This document shows positions 1-7,633 of a stretch of DNA of 11,490 bases, piece by piece. The notes under the pieces are model-generated. The model saw only the letters and a list, made by a program, of their open reading frames with translations, was not told where the DNA came from and made no database searches. The translations under genes and the position numbers were made by a program. The stretch's first letter is position 1, and each line of letters begins with the position of its first letter. The stretch comes from Flavobacteriia bacterium (GTDB lineage: Bacteria; Bacteroidota; Bacteroidia; Flavobacteriales_D; Crocinitomicaceae), in the NCBI GenBank assembly GCA_009925805.1, contig RFQF01000054.1, forward strand, positions 1 to 11,490, given 5' to 3'.

Positions 1-1365
1 ACCCACGCCGTGGTGGGAGGGAAAGTGAAATTCAAGGACCTTGGACTCATGATTGTAGATGAAGAACAAAAGTTTGGGGTTGCCGTGAAAGACAAACTGA
101 AAACGCTCCGAGCGACGGTTGATACCCTTACCCTTACCGCCACGCCAATACCAAGAACCTTGCAATTTTCGCTGATGGGCGCGCGAGATTTAAGCATCAT
201 CAACACTCCTCCGCCTAACCGTCAACCGGTGCTTACAGAAATAATTACGTTTGAGGAAGAAATCATTCGAGACGCCATTGCCTACGAAGTTAGCCGGGGC
301 GGACAAGTGTTTTTTGTGAACAACCGTATTTCCAACTTGATGGACATTGCCGGGTTACTGGTACGACTTTGCCCTGGTTTGCGTGTGGGAATTGGACATG
401 GCCAAATGGAGGGAGAAAAACTCGAAAAAGTCATGATGGATTTTATGGAAGGCCATTATGATGTGCTGCTTGCCACAACCATTATTGAATCGGGAATCGA
501 TATTTCCAACGCAAATACCATCATTATCAACGAAGCCCATGCTTTTGGGTTAAGCGATTTGCACCAATTGCGGGGCAGGGTAGGAAGAAGCAATAAAAAA
601 GGGTTTTGTTACCTTATTGCCCCTCGGTTCAGTGTGTTAAATTCCGAGGCACGGAAACGCCTGGAAGCACTGGTTCAGTTTTCAGATTTGGGCAGCGGTT
701 TCAACATCGCCATGAAAGACCTGGACATACGTGGAGCCGGGAACATGCTCGGGGGAGAACAAAGCGGGTTCATTTCGGAAATTGGCTTTGAAATGTACCA
801 GAAAATTCTCAACGAAGCGCTCCAAGAATTAAAAGAATCGGATTTTAAAGAGCTTTTTGATGAACGAACTACGGACAGTTTTCAGTCGTATGTCAATGAA
901 TGCGTTTTTGAATCGGATTTTGAAGTCCGTTTACCAGATACCTATGTCAACAATGTCGCAGAACGATTGAGCCTCTATCAAGGAATGGACAACCTGAAGA
1001 CGGAAGCAGAACTCGAACTATTCAGCAAAGAACTGATAGATCGCTTTGGTCCTATTCCGAAGGCCGGAAAAGAATTGTTGTTTTCATTTCAATTGCGTTG
1101 GTTGGGGCAAGAATTAGGGTTGGAACGAATCGTGGTGAAATCCGGAAAACTCGTCGGAACCTTCATTTCCAATCCACAATCCCCTTTTTACGAAACGGAA
1201 CGGTTTACTCAAATTCTCCGCCGAATGAATACCTTAGGCCAAGGATATCGTCTCGAGCAAAAAGCCGATAAACTTAGGATGCATATTGAACCAATTGCCC
1301 ATATTAAGGACGCCTTTGAAAAACTACAAGTACTCAAAGAACAGGAGCTACAAAACGTCCACTAA
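1..1365 (+). CDS. mfd: Transcription-repair coupling factor Mfd, C-terminal part (5' end outside window)
   Basis: Mfd is a cytoplasmic DNA translocase. It pushes RNA polymerase stalled at lesions off the template and recruits UvrA for nucleotide excision repair. The reading frame is open from base 1, so this is the last 454 residues of a protein normally about 1,100 long. Helicase motifs appear in order: the Walker B box DEEQ near residue 20, LTATPIPRT (motif III) around residue 45, the GGQVFFVNNR strand around residue 100, ATTIIESGIDI (motif V) near residue 160, and QLRGRVGR (motif VI) near residue 190. The translocation (TRG) region follows, with RGAGNMLGGEQSG. The remainder, from about residue 295, matches the C-terminal regulatory domain D7, including DRFGPIP. 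The frame ends cleanly at TAA with no damage. The missing N-terminus would carry the UvrB-like and RNA-polymerase-binding domains. Identification is firm because RecG and PriA lack the D7 tail. Confidence 0.97.
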   Translation, partial: THAVVGGKVKFKDLGLMIVDEEQKFGVAVKDKLKTLRATVDTLTLTATPIPRTLQFSLMGARDLSIINTPPPNRQPVLTEIITFEEEIIRDAIAYEVSRGGQVFFVNNRISNLMDIAGLLVRLCPGLRVGIGHGQMEGEKLEKVMMDFMEGHYDVLLATTIIESGIDISNANTIIINEAHAFGLSDLHQLRGRVGRSNKKGFCYLIAPRFSVLNSEARKRLEALVQFSDLGSGFNIAMKDLDIRGAGNMLGGEQSGFISEIGFEMYQKILNEALQELKESDFKELFDERTTDSFQSYVNECVFESDFEVRLPDTYVNNVAERLSLYQGMDNLKTEAELELFSKELIDRFGPIPKAGKELLFSFQLRWLGQELGLERIVVKSGKLVGTFISNPQSPFYETERFTQILRRMNTLGQGYRLEQKADKLRMHIEPIAHIKDAFEKLQVLKEQELQNVH

Positions 1366-1399
1366 CATTGCTTAAATTTACCCGGTTAATCTTCGCAAC

Positions 1400-3336
1400 A
1401 TGCAAACATTTCAAAACTATATTTTAGGCCATTGGGTCAGCGGACAAGGGGTAGAAATCGAACAATTCAATGCCCTTACCGGGGCAAAAATCGGTGAGGT
1501 TTCAAGCGTAGGTATTGATTTCGAAGAGGTATTGCACTTCGGGCCCTCACCGGAGCCACCCGCATTGATTCATGGATCGATATTGAAGGGGGAATCGGTA
1601 ATTTATTTGCCAACGCATCGTTGCGCCGCCAATTTCCTGATTTACCTTATTATGTGGACGGAAGTGCGGCCCCACTTTCAAAAAACGGCACCTTCATCGG
1701 GCACCACATCATGCTCCCAAAACAAGGCGTAGCAGTTCATATTAACGCCTTTAATTTTCCGGTTTGGGGAATGTTGGAGAAAATTGCCGTGAATTTTATG
1801 GCAGGAGTTCCTGCGGTGGTGAAACCTTCGGAGTATACCAGTTTTTTAACCGAAGTGGTAGTAAGAGACATTATTTCCTCCAATATTTTACCGGAAGGCG
1901 CCTTACAACTCATTGTAGGCTTGGGGAGAGGTATCCTCGATCATGTGCAAACCGAAGATACGGTAACCTTTACCGGTTCGGCAAAAACGGGAAAAGCGCT
2001 GAAGGCACTCCCGCAAATTGCGGAACGCAGTGTTTCCTTTAATTTAGAAGCCGATTCCTTAAATGCGTGCATTCTCGGGGAAAAGGCCGTTCCTGGAACA
2101 CCAGAATTCGATCTGTTCATTAAAGAAGTGGTTAAAGAAATCACCATCAAAACCGGGCAAAAATGTACTGCTGTGCGTCGAATTTTTGTGCCTGATTCGC
2201 TCATTGAAGACGCGCAGTCCGCCTTAGCCAAACGCTTGGCCTCTACCGTAGTGGGGGATCCTTCCGTAGAAGGGGTACGCATGGGCGCACTGGTGAGCCA
2301 CTTGCAACGCGACCGAGTCCGTGAACATGCTACAACCCTCGCTCGCACACAGAATTTGGTGTACGGTTCCATCGATGAGGTCCTCGTGCAGGGTGCTGAC
2401 GCTAAGCTTGGCGCTTTCATTTCTCCTTTACTCTTTAGAAATAATGATCCCTTCGAAAATACCGACGTGCATGACATCGAGTGCTTTGGTCCCGTAGCGA
2501 CCTTAATGCCCTACAAATCTATGGACGACGCCATTACCTTGGCCCGTATGGGTAAGGGATCGTTGGTTTCGTCCATTGTAACACCGGACGATCAAGAGGC
2601 AATGGACTACGTGCTAGGGGCGGGAAGCATGCATGGAAGAGTATTGGTGTTGAACGAACGCTGCGCCAAAGAAAGTACTGGCCACGGTTCTCCCATGCCC
2701 TTGCTTACCCACGGCGGTCCGGGCCGAGCGGGAGGTGGGGAGGAAATGGGAGGTAAACGAGGCGTATTGCATTATTTGCAGCGTACCGCCATTCAGGGGC
2801 ACCCCACAACGATTTCTAAAATCACCCAACAGTTTCAAGTAGGTGCGGATATGCCCGAGGCCAATCCCCATGTGTTTCGAAAGCACTTCGAAGAATTGGT
2901 GATCGGCGAGACCGTGTTCACCCACAAGCATACCGTTACCGACGCAGATATTGTCAATTTTGCAAACGTTTCTGGCGATAATTTTTATGCCCACATGGAT
3001 GCCACATCGCTGGAAGGGACCATTTTTGAACGCCGAGTCGCACATGGATATTTTGTGCTTTCCAAAGCAGCTGGGTTGTTTGTGGACCCTAAGAAAGGCC
3101 CTGTATTGTTGAATTATGGCATTGAAGAAGCACGTTTTACGAAACCGGTGTATCCTGGAGCAACTTTAGGGGTTCGATTTACAGTGAAAGAAAAAACTGA
3201 TCAAGAAAAACGAAACGAAGAAGACATTGCCAAAGGCATTGTGAAGTTTTTAGTGGATGTGTATGACGAGACGAGCGAAACGGTGGCGTTGGCGACGATT
3301 CTAACCATGGTGAGGAAGATCGATCAGTCCAAGTGA
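1400..3336 (+). pseudogene. paaZ: Broken paaZ: bifunctional oxepin-CoA hydrolase / 3-oxo-5,6-dehydrosuberyl-CoA semialdehyde dehydrogenase
   Basis: PaaZ opens the oxepin-CoA ring and oxidises the resulting aldehyde in the aerobic phenylacetyl-CoA pathway. It has an N-terminal aldehyde dehydrogenase and a C-terminal MaoC-type hotdog hydratase. The start (ATG at 1400, product MQTFQNYILGHWVSGQG) fits the family N-terminus. At about 1541-1545 the frame changes, and the product resumes as ALTGATRIDSWIDIEGG in the frame that ends at TGA 3334-3336. By comparison with the E. coli protein as I recall it, 38-40 residues between the two pieces are missing. The restored total would be about 683 residues, against 681 in E. 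coli. Everything downstream looks intact: dehydrogenase Glu at 2047-2049 and Cys at 2164-2166 (GQKCTAVRR), the GPGRAGGGEEMGG linker, and hydratase Asp 2977-2979 and His 2992-2994 (GDNFYAHMD). The second-frame segment is open from 1519 but has no good start; a TTG at 1621 would discard part of the dehydrogenase fold. This is either a real deletion or an assembly error. No other paa gene is visible in the window. Confidence 0.85.
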
Positions 3337-4055
3337 TTCCACAACTCCCAACTTTTTAAGGCTTGCGCGTGCAGCATGGGTAAACCGTTCAGGGTAGTAG
3401 CGCCTCTTTTTTTTGCCTCCGATAAGAAAAGGGTTTCCATAGGATTATAAATTAAATCCACCACCAAGTGACTAGATTCAATCCCTTCAAATAAGGGTAA
3501 CGGACAAGCCTCCGAGCTTGGAAACATACCCACGGGGGTGCAATTTACAATGAGTTTGCACGCCCCAAGCATTGTTTCATTCACGGATGGGTACAAATAC
3601 ACATTAGGACCCGTCTTTTCCCGGCTTAGAAAATTAACTTGAATGCCGAGGTTTCGTAAAACATGCGCCACGGCTTTGGAGCTGCCACCCGTACCCAGGA
3701 TTAAAGCGCGTTCATGGTGGTAGGTTAAAAAGGGTTTAATGGATTGGTGAAATCCAAAAGCGTCGGTGTTGTATCCGAGCGTTTTACCTCCTCTAAAAAC
3801 CACGGTGTTGACCGCTCCTATGGCGCTTGCCTCGACGCTTAGCTCGTCCAAATACGGGATGATGGTCTCTTTGTAGGGTATCGTAACGTTGAGTCCGTGG
3901 TAGGAGCCAGAAAACAAGGAAGGAATGGCGGTAATTTCCTCCATTGGGATCAATTCGTACGATCCCTGGATTTGATGTGCTTCAAAATAGGCACTAAAAA
4001 ACGCGGGCGAAAAACTATGCTCCAGCGATTTTCCAATTAAACCGAATTTTTTCAT
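3324..4055 (-). CDS. aroE: Shikimate dehydrogenase (NADP+)
   Basis: AroE reduces 3-dehydroshikimate to shikimate with NADPH, the fourth step of the chorismate pathway to aromatic amino acids. The 243-residue product is slightly short but typical for Bacteroidota. Motifs in order are SFSP at about 14-17 (shikimate binding), NVTIPYKE at 56-63 with the catalytic Lys62, GAVNT at 80-84, GYNTDAFG at 94-101 with the catalytic Asp98, the nucleotide-binding loop GTGGSSKA at 121-128, NCTPVGM at 171-177, and DLIYNPMET followed by GLPMLHAQA near the C-terminus. The ATG at 4053-4055 begins MKKFGLIGKSLEHS, which matches family N-termini, so the start is secure. No Shine-Dalgarno sequence is seen upstream. 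The 3' end overlaps the convergent paaZ reading frame by 13 bases. Regulation is not evident. All catalytic residues are present, so the enzyme should be active. Confidence 0.96.
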   Translation of the reverse strand: MKKFGLIGKSLEHSFSPAFFSAYFEAHQIQGSYELIPMEEITAIPSLFSGSYHGLNVTIPYKETIIPYLDELSVEASAIGAVNTVVFRGGKTLGYNTDAFGFHQSIKPFLTYHHERALILGTGGSSKAVAHVLRNLGIQVNFLSREKTGPNVYLYPSVNETMLGACKLIVNCTPVGMFPSSEACPLPLFEGIESSHLVVDLIYNPMETLFLSEAKKRGATTLNGLPMLHAQALKSWELWNHLD

Positions 4056-4102
4056 GGCACAACGATTTCAGGGCGGTAGTCAAAATAGATGGTGTTGAAG
4101 AG

Positions 4103-4125
4103 CTTTCATTGCCCGAAAATGAAAG
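4103..4125. promoter_or_regulatory. Inverted repeat (8-base perfect arms) in the divergent region
   Basis: CTTTCATT at 4103-4110 is the exact reverse complement of AATGAAAG at 4118-4125, with a 7-base spacer. It lies about 50 bases upstream of the aroE start and about 170 upstream of the metalloprotease start. It could be an operator for either gene or a short hairpin. There is no T-run, so a terminator is unlikely. The symmetry is visible in the sequence; any function is inferred. Confidence 0.3.
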
Positions 4126-4247
4126 GAGCCCAATGCTTATGTATAAGTTTCTCCAATTGAAAACAGTTTACCATTATTTACCTAAGAACCTTGGGTACAA
4201 TTTCTTCAATGCAGAACCTTGGATTAACATCAAAAGTAGCATATTTC

Positions 4248-4265
4248 CTTCGTTAGTTAACGAAG
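4248..4265. promoter_or_regulatory. Inverted repeat just upstream of the metalloprotease start
   Basis: CTTCGTTA (4248-4255) and TAACGAAG (4258-4265) are perfect 8-base arms separated by GT. The repeat ends 29 bases before the ATG at 4295. As RNA it could fold into a 7-bp stem with an AGTT loop; as DNA it has the two-fold symmetry of a regulator site. No exact Bacteroidota promoter (TTG followed by TAnnTTTG) was found nearby, so whether it lies in the promoter or the leader is unknown. Confidence 0.35.
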
Positions 4266-4294
4266 CCTTTCGTATTTTTACCTCAAAAAAGAAC

Positions 4295-7099
4295 ATGAAA
4301 CCTTACTACGCCTTGTGCCTTTCCATGATGTGCTTGCTAACATCGACTTTTGCCCAAAATCTTCGCAGCGTTTCGTTGCCATGGGAACCGATAACGCATG
4401 AAGCACTTCCTGCTCAAAATTCACCGAGAATAGTCGCCTCTTCGGCCGCGTATTATTCTTTAGAAACAACCGGGCTTTTGGAAGCTTTTCAAGGAATTAC
4501 CTACCGAGAAGGCCCACAAAACGGTTTCGTAGCACAAATTCAACTCCCTTTTCCCGATGGAAGCCTACACACCTTTTCCGTGAAAAGAAACCAAACAATG
4601 CACCCTCAATACAATGCCCTATTTCCCGAAATCATGACCTTCGATGCCTATCCTTCGGATGCATCAGGAGCTTATGGAAAATGGGACATCACCCCAAGGG
4701 GTTTGCATGCCATGATTTTCATTCCTGGTCAAAGCACGATATTTATTGATCCTTTGTTCGAGGGGGACACAAAGCATTATGTGGTTTATCGAAAAAAAGA
4801 TTTTACCACCCAAAAACACCTGAGCTGCGATGTGCAAGAGTTCCTTACTGCCAAACCAGAATCCAGCCTGAAAACAATGAATGGAACGTGTGAACTGCGC
4901 ACGTACAGGTTAGCGGTTGCTGCTACGGGGGAATACACTGCGTTTCACGGAGGAACGGTTGCTTTGGCAGCAGCAGCGCAAGTAGTGACCATGAACCGAG
5001 TGAATGGCGTCTATGAAAAAGATGTCGCGATTACAATGGTAATTGTGCCTAATAATAATTCCTTGATTTACACCAATGCGGGGAGCGATCCCTACACCAA
5101 CGGAACACCTGGAACGATGATTAATCAGAATCAAACTACGGTGGACAACATTATTGGCAGCGCGAACTACGATATCGGCCACGTTTTTGGCACCAACAGT
5201 GGCGGATTGGCCGGCCTTGGCGTGGTCTGTACTGGAGGTCAGAAAGCGCGAGGCGTAACGGGAAGCGCAGCACCGATTGGCGACCCGTTCGATATCGATT
5301 ACGTGGCCCACGAAATGGGGCATCAATTTGGAGGTAACCATACCCAAAACAACAACTGCAACAGCGTGGCGGCCGCGCGCCGTGAACCCGGAAGTGCCAG
5401 CACCATTATGGGGTATGCGGGCGTTTGCGCACCCAACGTACAAAACAACAGCGATGATTACTTTCATGGATATAGTTTGCAAGAATTTGGCAATGAAATT
5501 TTAAGTGCAGGTCACCAATGTGAGGTGATCACCGCCTTGAACAATACCGCGCCAACCATTCATTCTACCAGCGGCAATATCGTAGTGCCGATTTCCACTC
5601 CTTTCGTATTAACCGGCCATGCCACCGATCCAGACGGGGACGTTTTAAGTTTTTTATGGGAGCAAATGAATAACGAGGCTTCAACGCAACCCCCGGTTGC
5701 TACATCGGTGGGCGGACCCAATTTTAGAAGTTATGACCCGTCGCTAGATTCAAACCGTTATTTCCCTAGCCTGGCCTCTTTAGCCTCAAACGGCCCCTTT
5801 ACTTGGGAAGTTTTGCCTTCTGTGGCGCGTGTCATGCCCTTTCGATTAACGGTCAAGGACAACCATGCTGTGGGGGCGTGCAATGATTACACAGAAATTT
5901 CTGTTACAACCCATGCCGCTGCCGGTCCCTTTGTGGTGAATTATCCTTCCGCCGCAGGAATATCTTGGCCAGGAGGAAGCAGCCAAACGGTCACGTGGTC
6001 GGTGGCAAATACCAATGCAGCGCCTATTTCTTGCAGCAATGTGCGGATTCTTCTTTCGGTTAATGGGGGACAATCCTATCCCTACGTACTTTCCTCCTCC
6101 ACCGCCAATGACGGTTCCGAAACCATTGTGTGCCCGAATTTCACCACCAATACCGCAAGAGTAATGGTCATTTCCTCGGCAGGTACTTTTTTCGATATTT
6201 CGAATAATAACTTCACGATAACGTGCAATGGACAAGACGTTCCTACGTTCAACGCATTCCCTTCGGTGTGCCAAAACGATGCCTCATTTACCTTACCTAC
6301 AACCTCCAATAATGGCATCCCCGGAAGTTGGAACCCCGCGTTGAATCTCGGAACGATTGGCACATCGACGTACAACTTCGTTCCTATTGCTGCGGCTTGT
6401 GCTACAACAACACCCGTTCAGGTGACGGTCATCGCAGCGGCTACACCGACGTTTACTGCCTGGTCAAGTGTGTGCCAATTCAGCACCGTTACCCTTCCTA
6501 CGACCTCGAACAATGGTGTTTCAGGCACTTGGAGCCCTGCTGCAAGCAGCCAGAATGCAGGAACAACGGCCTATACCTTTACTCCGAATCCAGGGGTATG
6601 CGCAAGTACGGTGAGCCAATCGCTGCAAGTACTTCCAATGCCAAACAATGGCGTTACCGTGACAGGCATCACCCTGAGCGCGCAACAAAACGGAGCAACC
6701 TACCAATGGATAAATTGTACAACAAACCAACCCGTTCAAGGGGCTACCAGCCAAAGCTTTACGACTTCCCAACCAAGTGGAAATTTTGCCGTGGTGATTA
6801 CGCAAAACGGTTGTCAAGACACCTCGGACTGTTTCTTTGTGGATCAATCAGGGCTCCAAGAAACAGCGATTGATTATTCCATTCAACCCAACCCAAGTAC
6901 GAACGATGTGATGATTTCTTGGAACGGTACAGTGAACGCATTACGGCTTGTTGATGCCTCGGGTAAAACGGTTTGGGAGCGCAATACCGAAGGAGAAATG
7001 AATGCGGTGGTCCCTGGATATGCTCTCGCAGCGGGCGTATATTATTTGACATTGGAGCATGCAGGAGGAAGACAAACCGCTAAATTGATGAAGCATTGA
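4295..7099 (+). CDS. Secreted reprolysin-like (M12B) zinc metalloprotease with T9SS sorting domain
   Basis: This is predicted to be an extracellular or cell-surface zinc endopeptidase of 934 residues; its substrate is unknown. The ATG at 4295 was chosen because it gives a Sec signal peptide (hydrophobic core, cleavage after TSTFAQ, about residue 21). The frame stays open back to 4109, but that would add 62 residues ahead of the signal. A propeptide-like region precedes the catalytic domain (about 195-400). The zinc site HEMGHQFGGNH has ligands His339, His343 and His349, followed by the Met-turn STIMGYA with Met372. Then come a PKD/Ig-like domain (about 419-540, containing ATDPDGD), a beta-sandwich (about 540-645), two 68-residue tandem repeats (about 650-785), a further Ig-like segment, and a C-terminal T9SS type A-like sorting domain (about 860-934) with QPNP and a GVYYLTL strand near the end. 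The next gene overlaps its stop. Family and export route are well supported; the exact role is not. Confidence 0.93.
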   Translation: MKPYYALCLSMMCLLTSTFAQNLRSVSLPWEPITHEALPAQNSPRIVASSAAYYSLETTGLLEAFQGITYREGPQNGFVAQIQLPFPDGSLHTFSVKRNQTMHPQYNALFPEIMTFDAYPSDASGAYGKWDITPRGLHAMIFIPGQSTIFIDPLFEGDTKHYVVYRKKDFTTQKHLSCDVQEFLTAKPESSLKTMNGTCELRTYRLAVAATGEYTAFHGGTVALAAAAQVVTMNRVNGVYEKDVAITMVIVPNNNSLIYTNAGSDPYTNGTPGTMINQNQTTVDNIIGSANYDIGHVFGTNSGGLAGLGVVCTGGQKARGVTGSAAPIGDPFDIDYVAHEMGHQFGGNHTQNNNCNSVAAARREPGSASTIMGYAGVCAPNVQNNSDDYFHGYSLQEFGNEILSAGHQCEVITALNNTAPTIHSTSGNIVVPISTPFVLTGHATDPDGDVLSFLWEQMNNEASTQPPVATSVGGPNFRSYDPSLDSNRYFPSLASLASNGPFTWEVLPSVARVMPFRLTVKDNHAVGACNDYTEISVTTHAAAGPFVVNYPSAAGISWPGGSSQTVTWSVANTNAAPISCSNVRILLSVNGGQSYPYVLSSSTANDGSETIVCPNFTTNTARVMVISSAGTFFDISNNNFTITCNGQDVPTFNAFPSVCQNDASFTLPTTSNNGIPGSWNPALNLGTIGTSTYNFVPIAAACATTTPVQVTVIAAATPTFTAWSSVCQFSTVTLPTTSNNGVSGTWSPAASSQNAGTTAYTFTPNPGVCASTVSQSLQVLPMPNNGVTVTGITLSAQQNGATYQWINCTTNQPVQGATSQSFTTSQPSGNFAVVITQNGCQDTSDCFFVDQSGLQETAIDYSIQPNPSTNDVMISWNGTVNALRLVDASGKTVWERNTEGEMNAVVPGYALAAGVYYLTLEHAGGRQTAKLMKH
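6242..6637 (+). repeat. Two tandem Ig-like repeats within the metalloprotease gene
   Basis: Copies begin at 6242 and 6446, a period of 204 bases (68 residues). Both copies share PTF, SVCQ, TLPTTSNNG, the G-(S/T)-W-(N/S)-PA core and a later (T/S)-x-Y-x-F strand with Cys. The best conserved block, LPTTSNNG, is also similar at DNA level. They look like stalk or adhesion modules between the catalytic domain and the sorting domain. Confidence 0.8.
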
Positions 7100-7629
7100 T
7101 ACGCTGCGTTTTTGTTGGATTATTCTTTGCGTTTTACACCCTGTGTTCGGCGCAGTGCTCCTATTTTTTGACAGGAAGGCCTTTCGGTTTCGAACGGAAC
7201 AATGCCATCAAGGAGGTGGGTTTTCGCTGGGGCATTACGGTGTGTTATGCCGGAAATGATGTGGCGGAGGAACTGGGGTTGAGTGCGATTGCGGCAGCCA
7301 ACGACACGGTCCAAGTTCGCATGGAAAAAACCCATGGTGCGGCGTGGTTAACCGCGTTTTATCAAGAGGTCGACCGGGAGGAGCAATGGCAGAATAAAGT
7401 GCGCATGGCCCTTGCTAAAAAGGAAGAGAAAGGCGAAAAAAATCAATATATTTTGGTAAGGAATTTAGGAAAAGGCTTGTGCGAGGTCTTTTTGTTGGAT
7501 GCATCAACTGCCAAGACCCAATGCCTAAGTTGGTACCGTGGTAAGGTAAAAAGGAAGGTCAAACTTACAAAACAAGCGAGTGAATGCACCCTTCCCTACG
7601 GCTTTCCGGAGAATGGGATAATAAAATAA
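7096..7629 (+). CDS. Small secreted protein of unknown function, coupled to the metalloprotease
   Basis: I do not recognise this 177-residue protein. The start is TTG at 7096, overlapping the protease stop codon by 4 bases (TTGA). An in-frame TAA at 7081 and the lack of an upstream ATG make it the only sensible start. It gives a good Sec signal peptide (hydrophobic core, then LCSAQ, cleavage near residue 20). The residue after cleavage is Cys, but the preceding SAQ is not a lipobox, so a lipoprotein is unlikely. The mature part is mixed polar, with FGFERNNAIKEVGFRWGI near the start, a Lys/Glu-rich helix-like stretch (KKEEKGEKN) in the middle and a basic segment (KVKRKVKLTK) near the end. It has five Cys after the signal. 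No sorting domain is seen, so the periplasm is likely. The stop-start overlap suggests translational coupling with the protease, so a chaperone, inhibitor or accessory role is possible but unproven. Confidence 0.75.
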   Translation: MIRCVFVGLFFAFYTLCSAQCSYFLTGRPFGFERNNAIKEVGFRWGITVCYAGNDVAEELGLSAIAAANDTVQVRMEKTHGAAWLTAFYQEVDREEQWQNKVRMALAKKEEKGEKNQYILVRNLGKGLCEVFLLDASTAKTQCLSWYRGKVKRKVKLTKQASECTLPYGFPENGIIK

Positions 7630-7633
7630 GCGG

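Noticed and set aside
1532..1560. Programmed ribosomal frameshift in paaZ
   Set aside because: A frameshift alone would not remove about 38-40 conserved residues, and no slippery sequence is evident at the junction.
1471..1560. Deletion in paaZ by recombination between the similar ALTGA-coding stretches at about 1473 and 1543
   Set aside because: The two stretches are similar in sequence, but both are still present and the junction lies beside the second one, so they do not explain the missing segment.
1941..2477. Antisense open frame of 178 codons within paaZ
   Set aside because: It has no recognisable domain and lies fully opposite a conserved coding region; it mirrors the codon pattern of paaZ.
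1621..3336. A separate, intact aldehyde dehydrogenase gene starting at TTG 1621
   Set aside because: Strong PaaZ similarity continues upstream of 1621 in the same frame (from 1543), so this is the remainder of the broken gene, not a gene with its own start.
4109..4294. N-terminal extension of the metalloprotease to an ATG at 4109
   Set aside because: It would place 62 polar residues before an obvious signal peptide at 4295 and would run across two inverted repeats. The open stretch is most simply chance.
4910..5482. Antisense open frame of 190 codons opposite the protease catalytic domain
   Set aside because: It sits opposite the zinc-binding domain and has low-complexity shadow composition, with no signal of independent coding.
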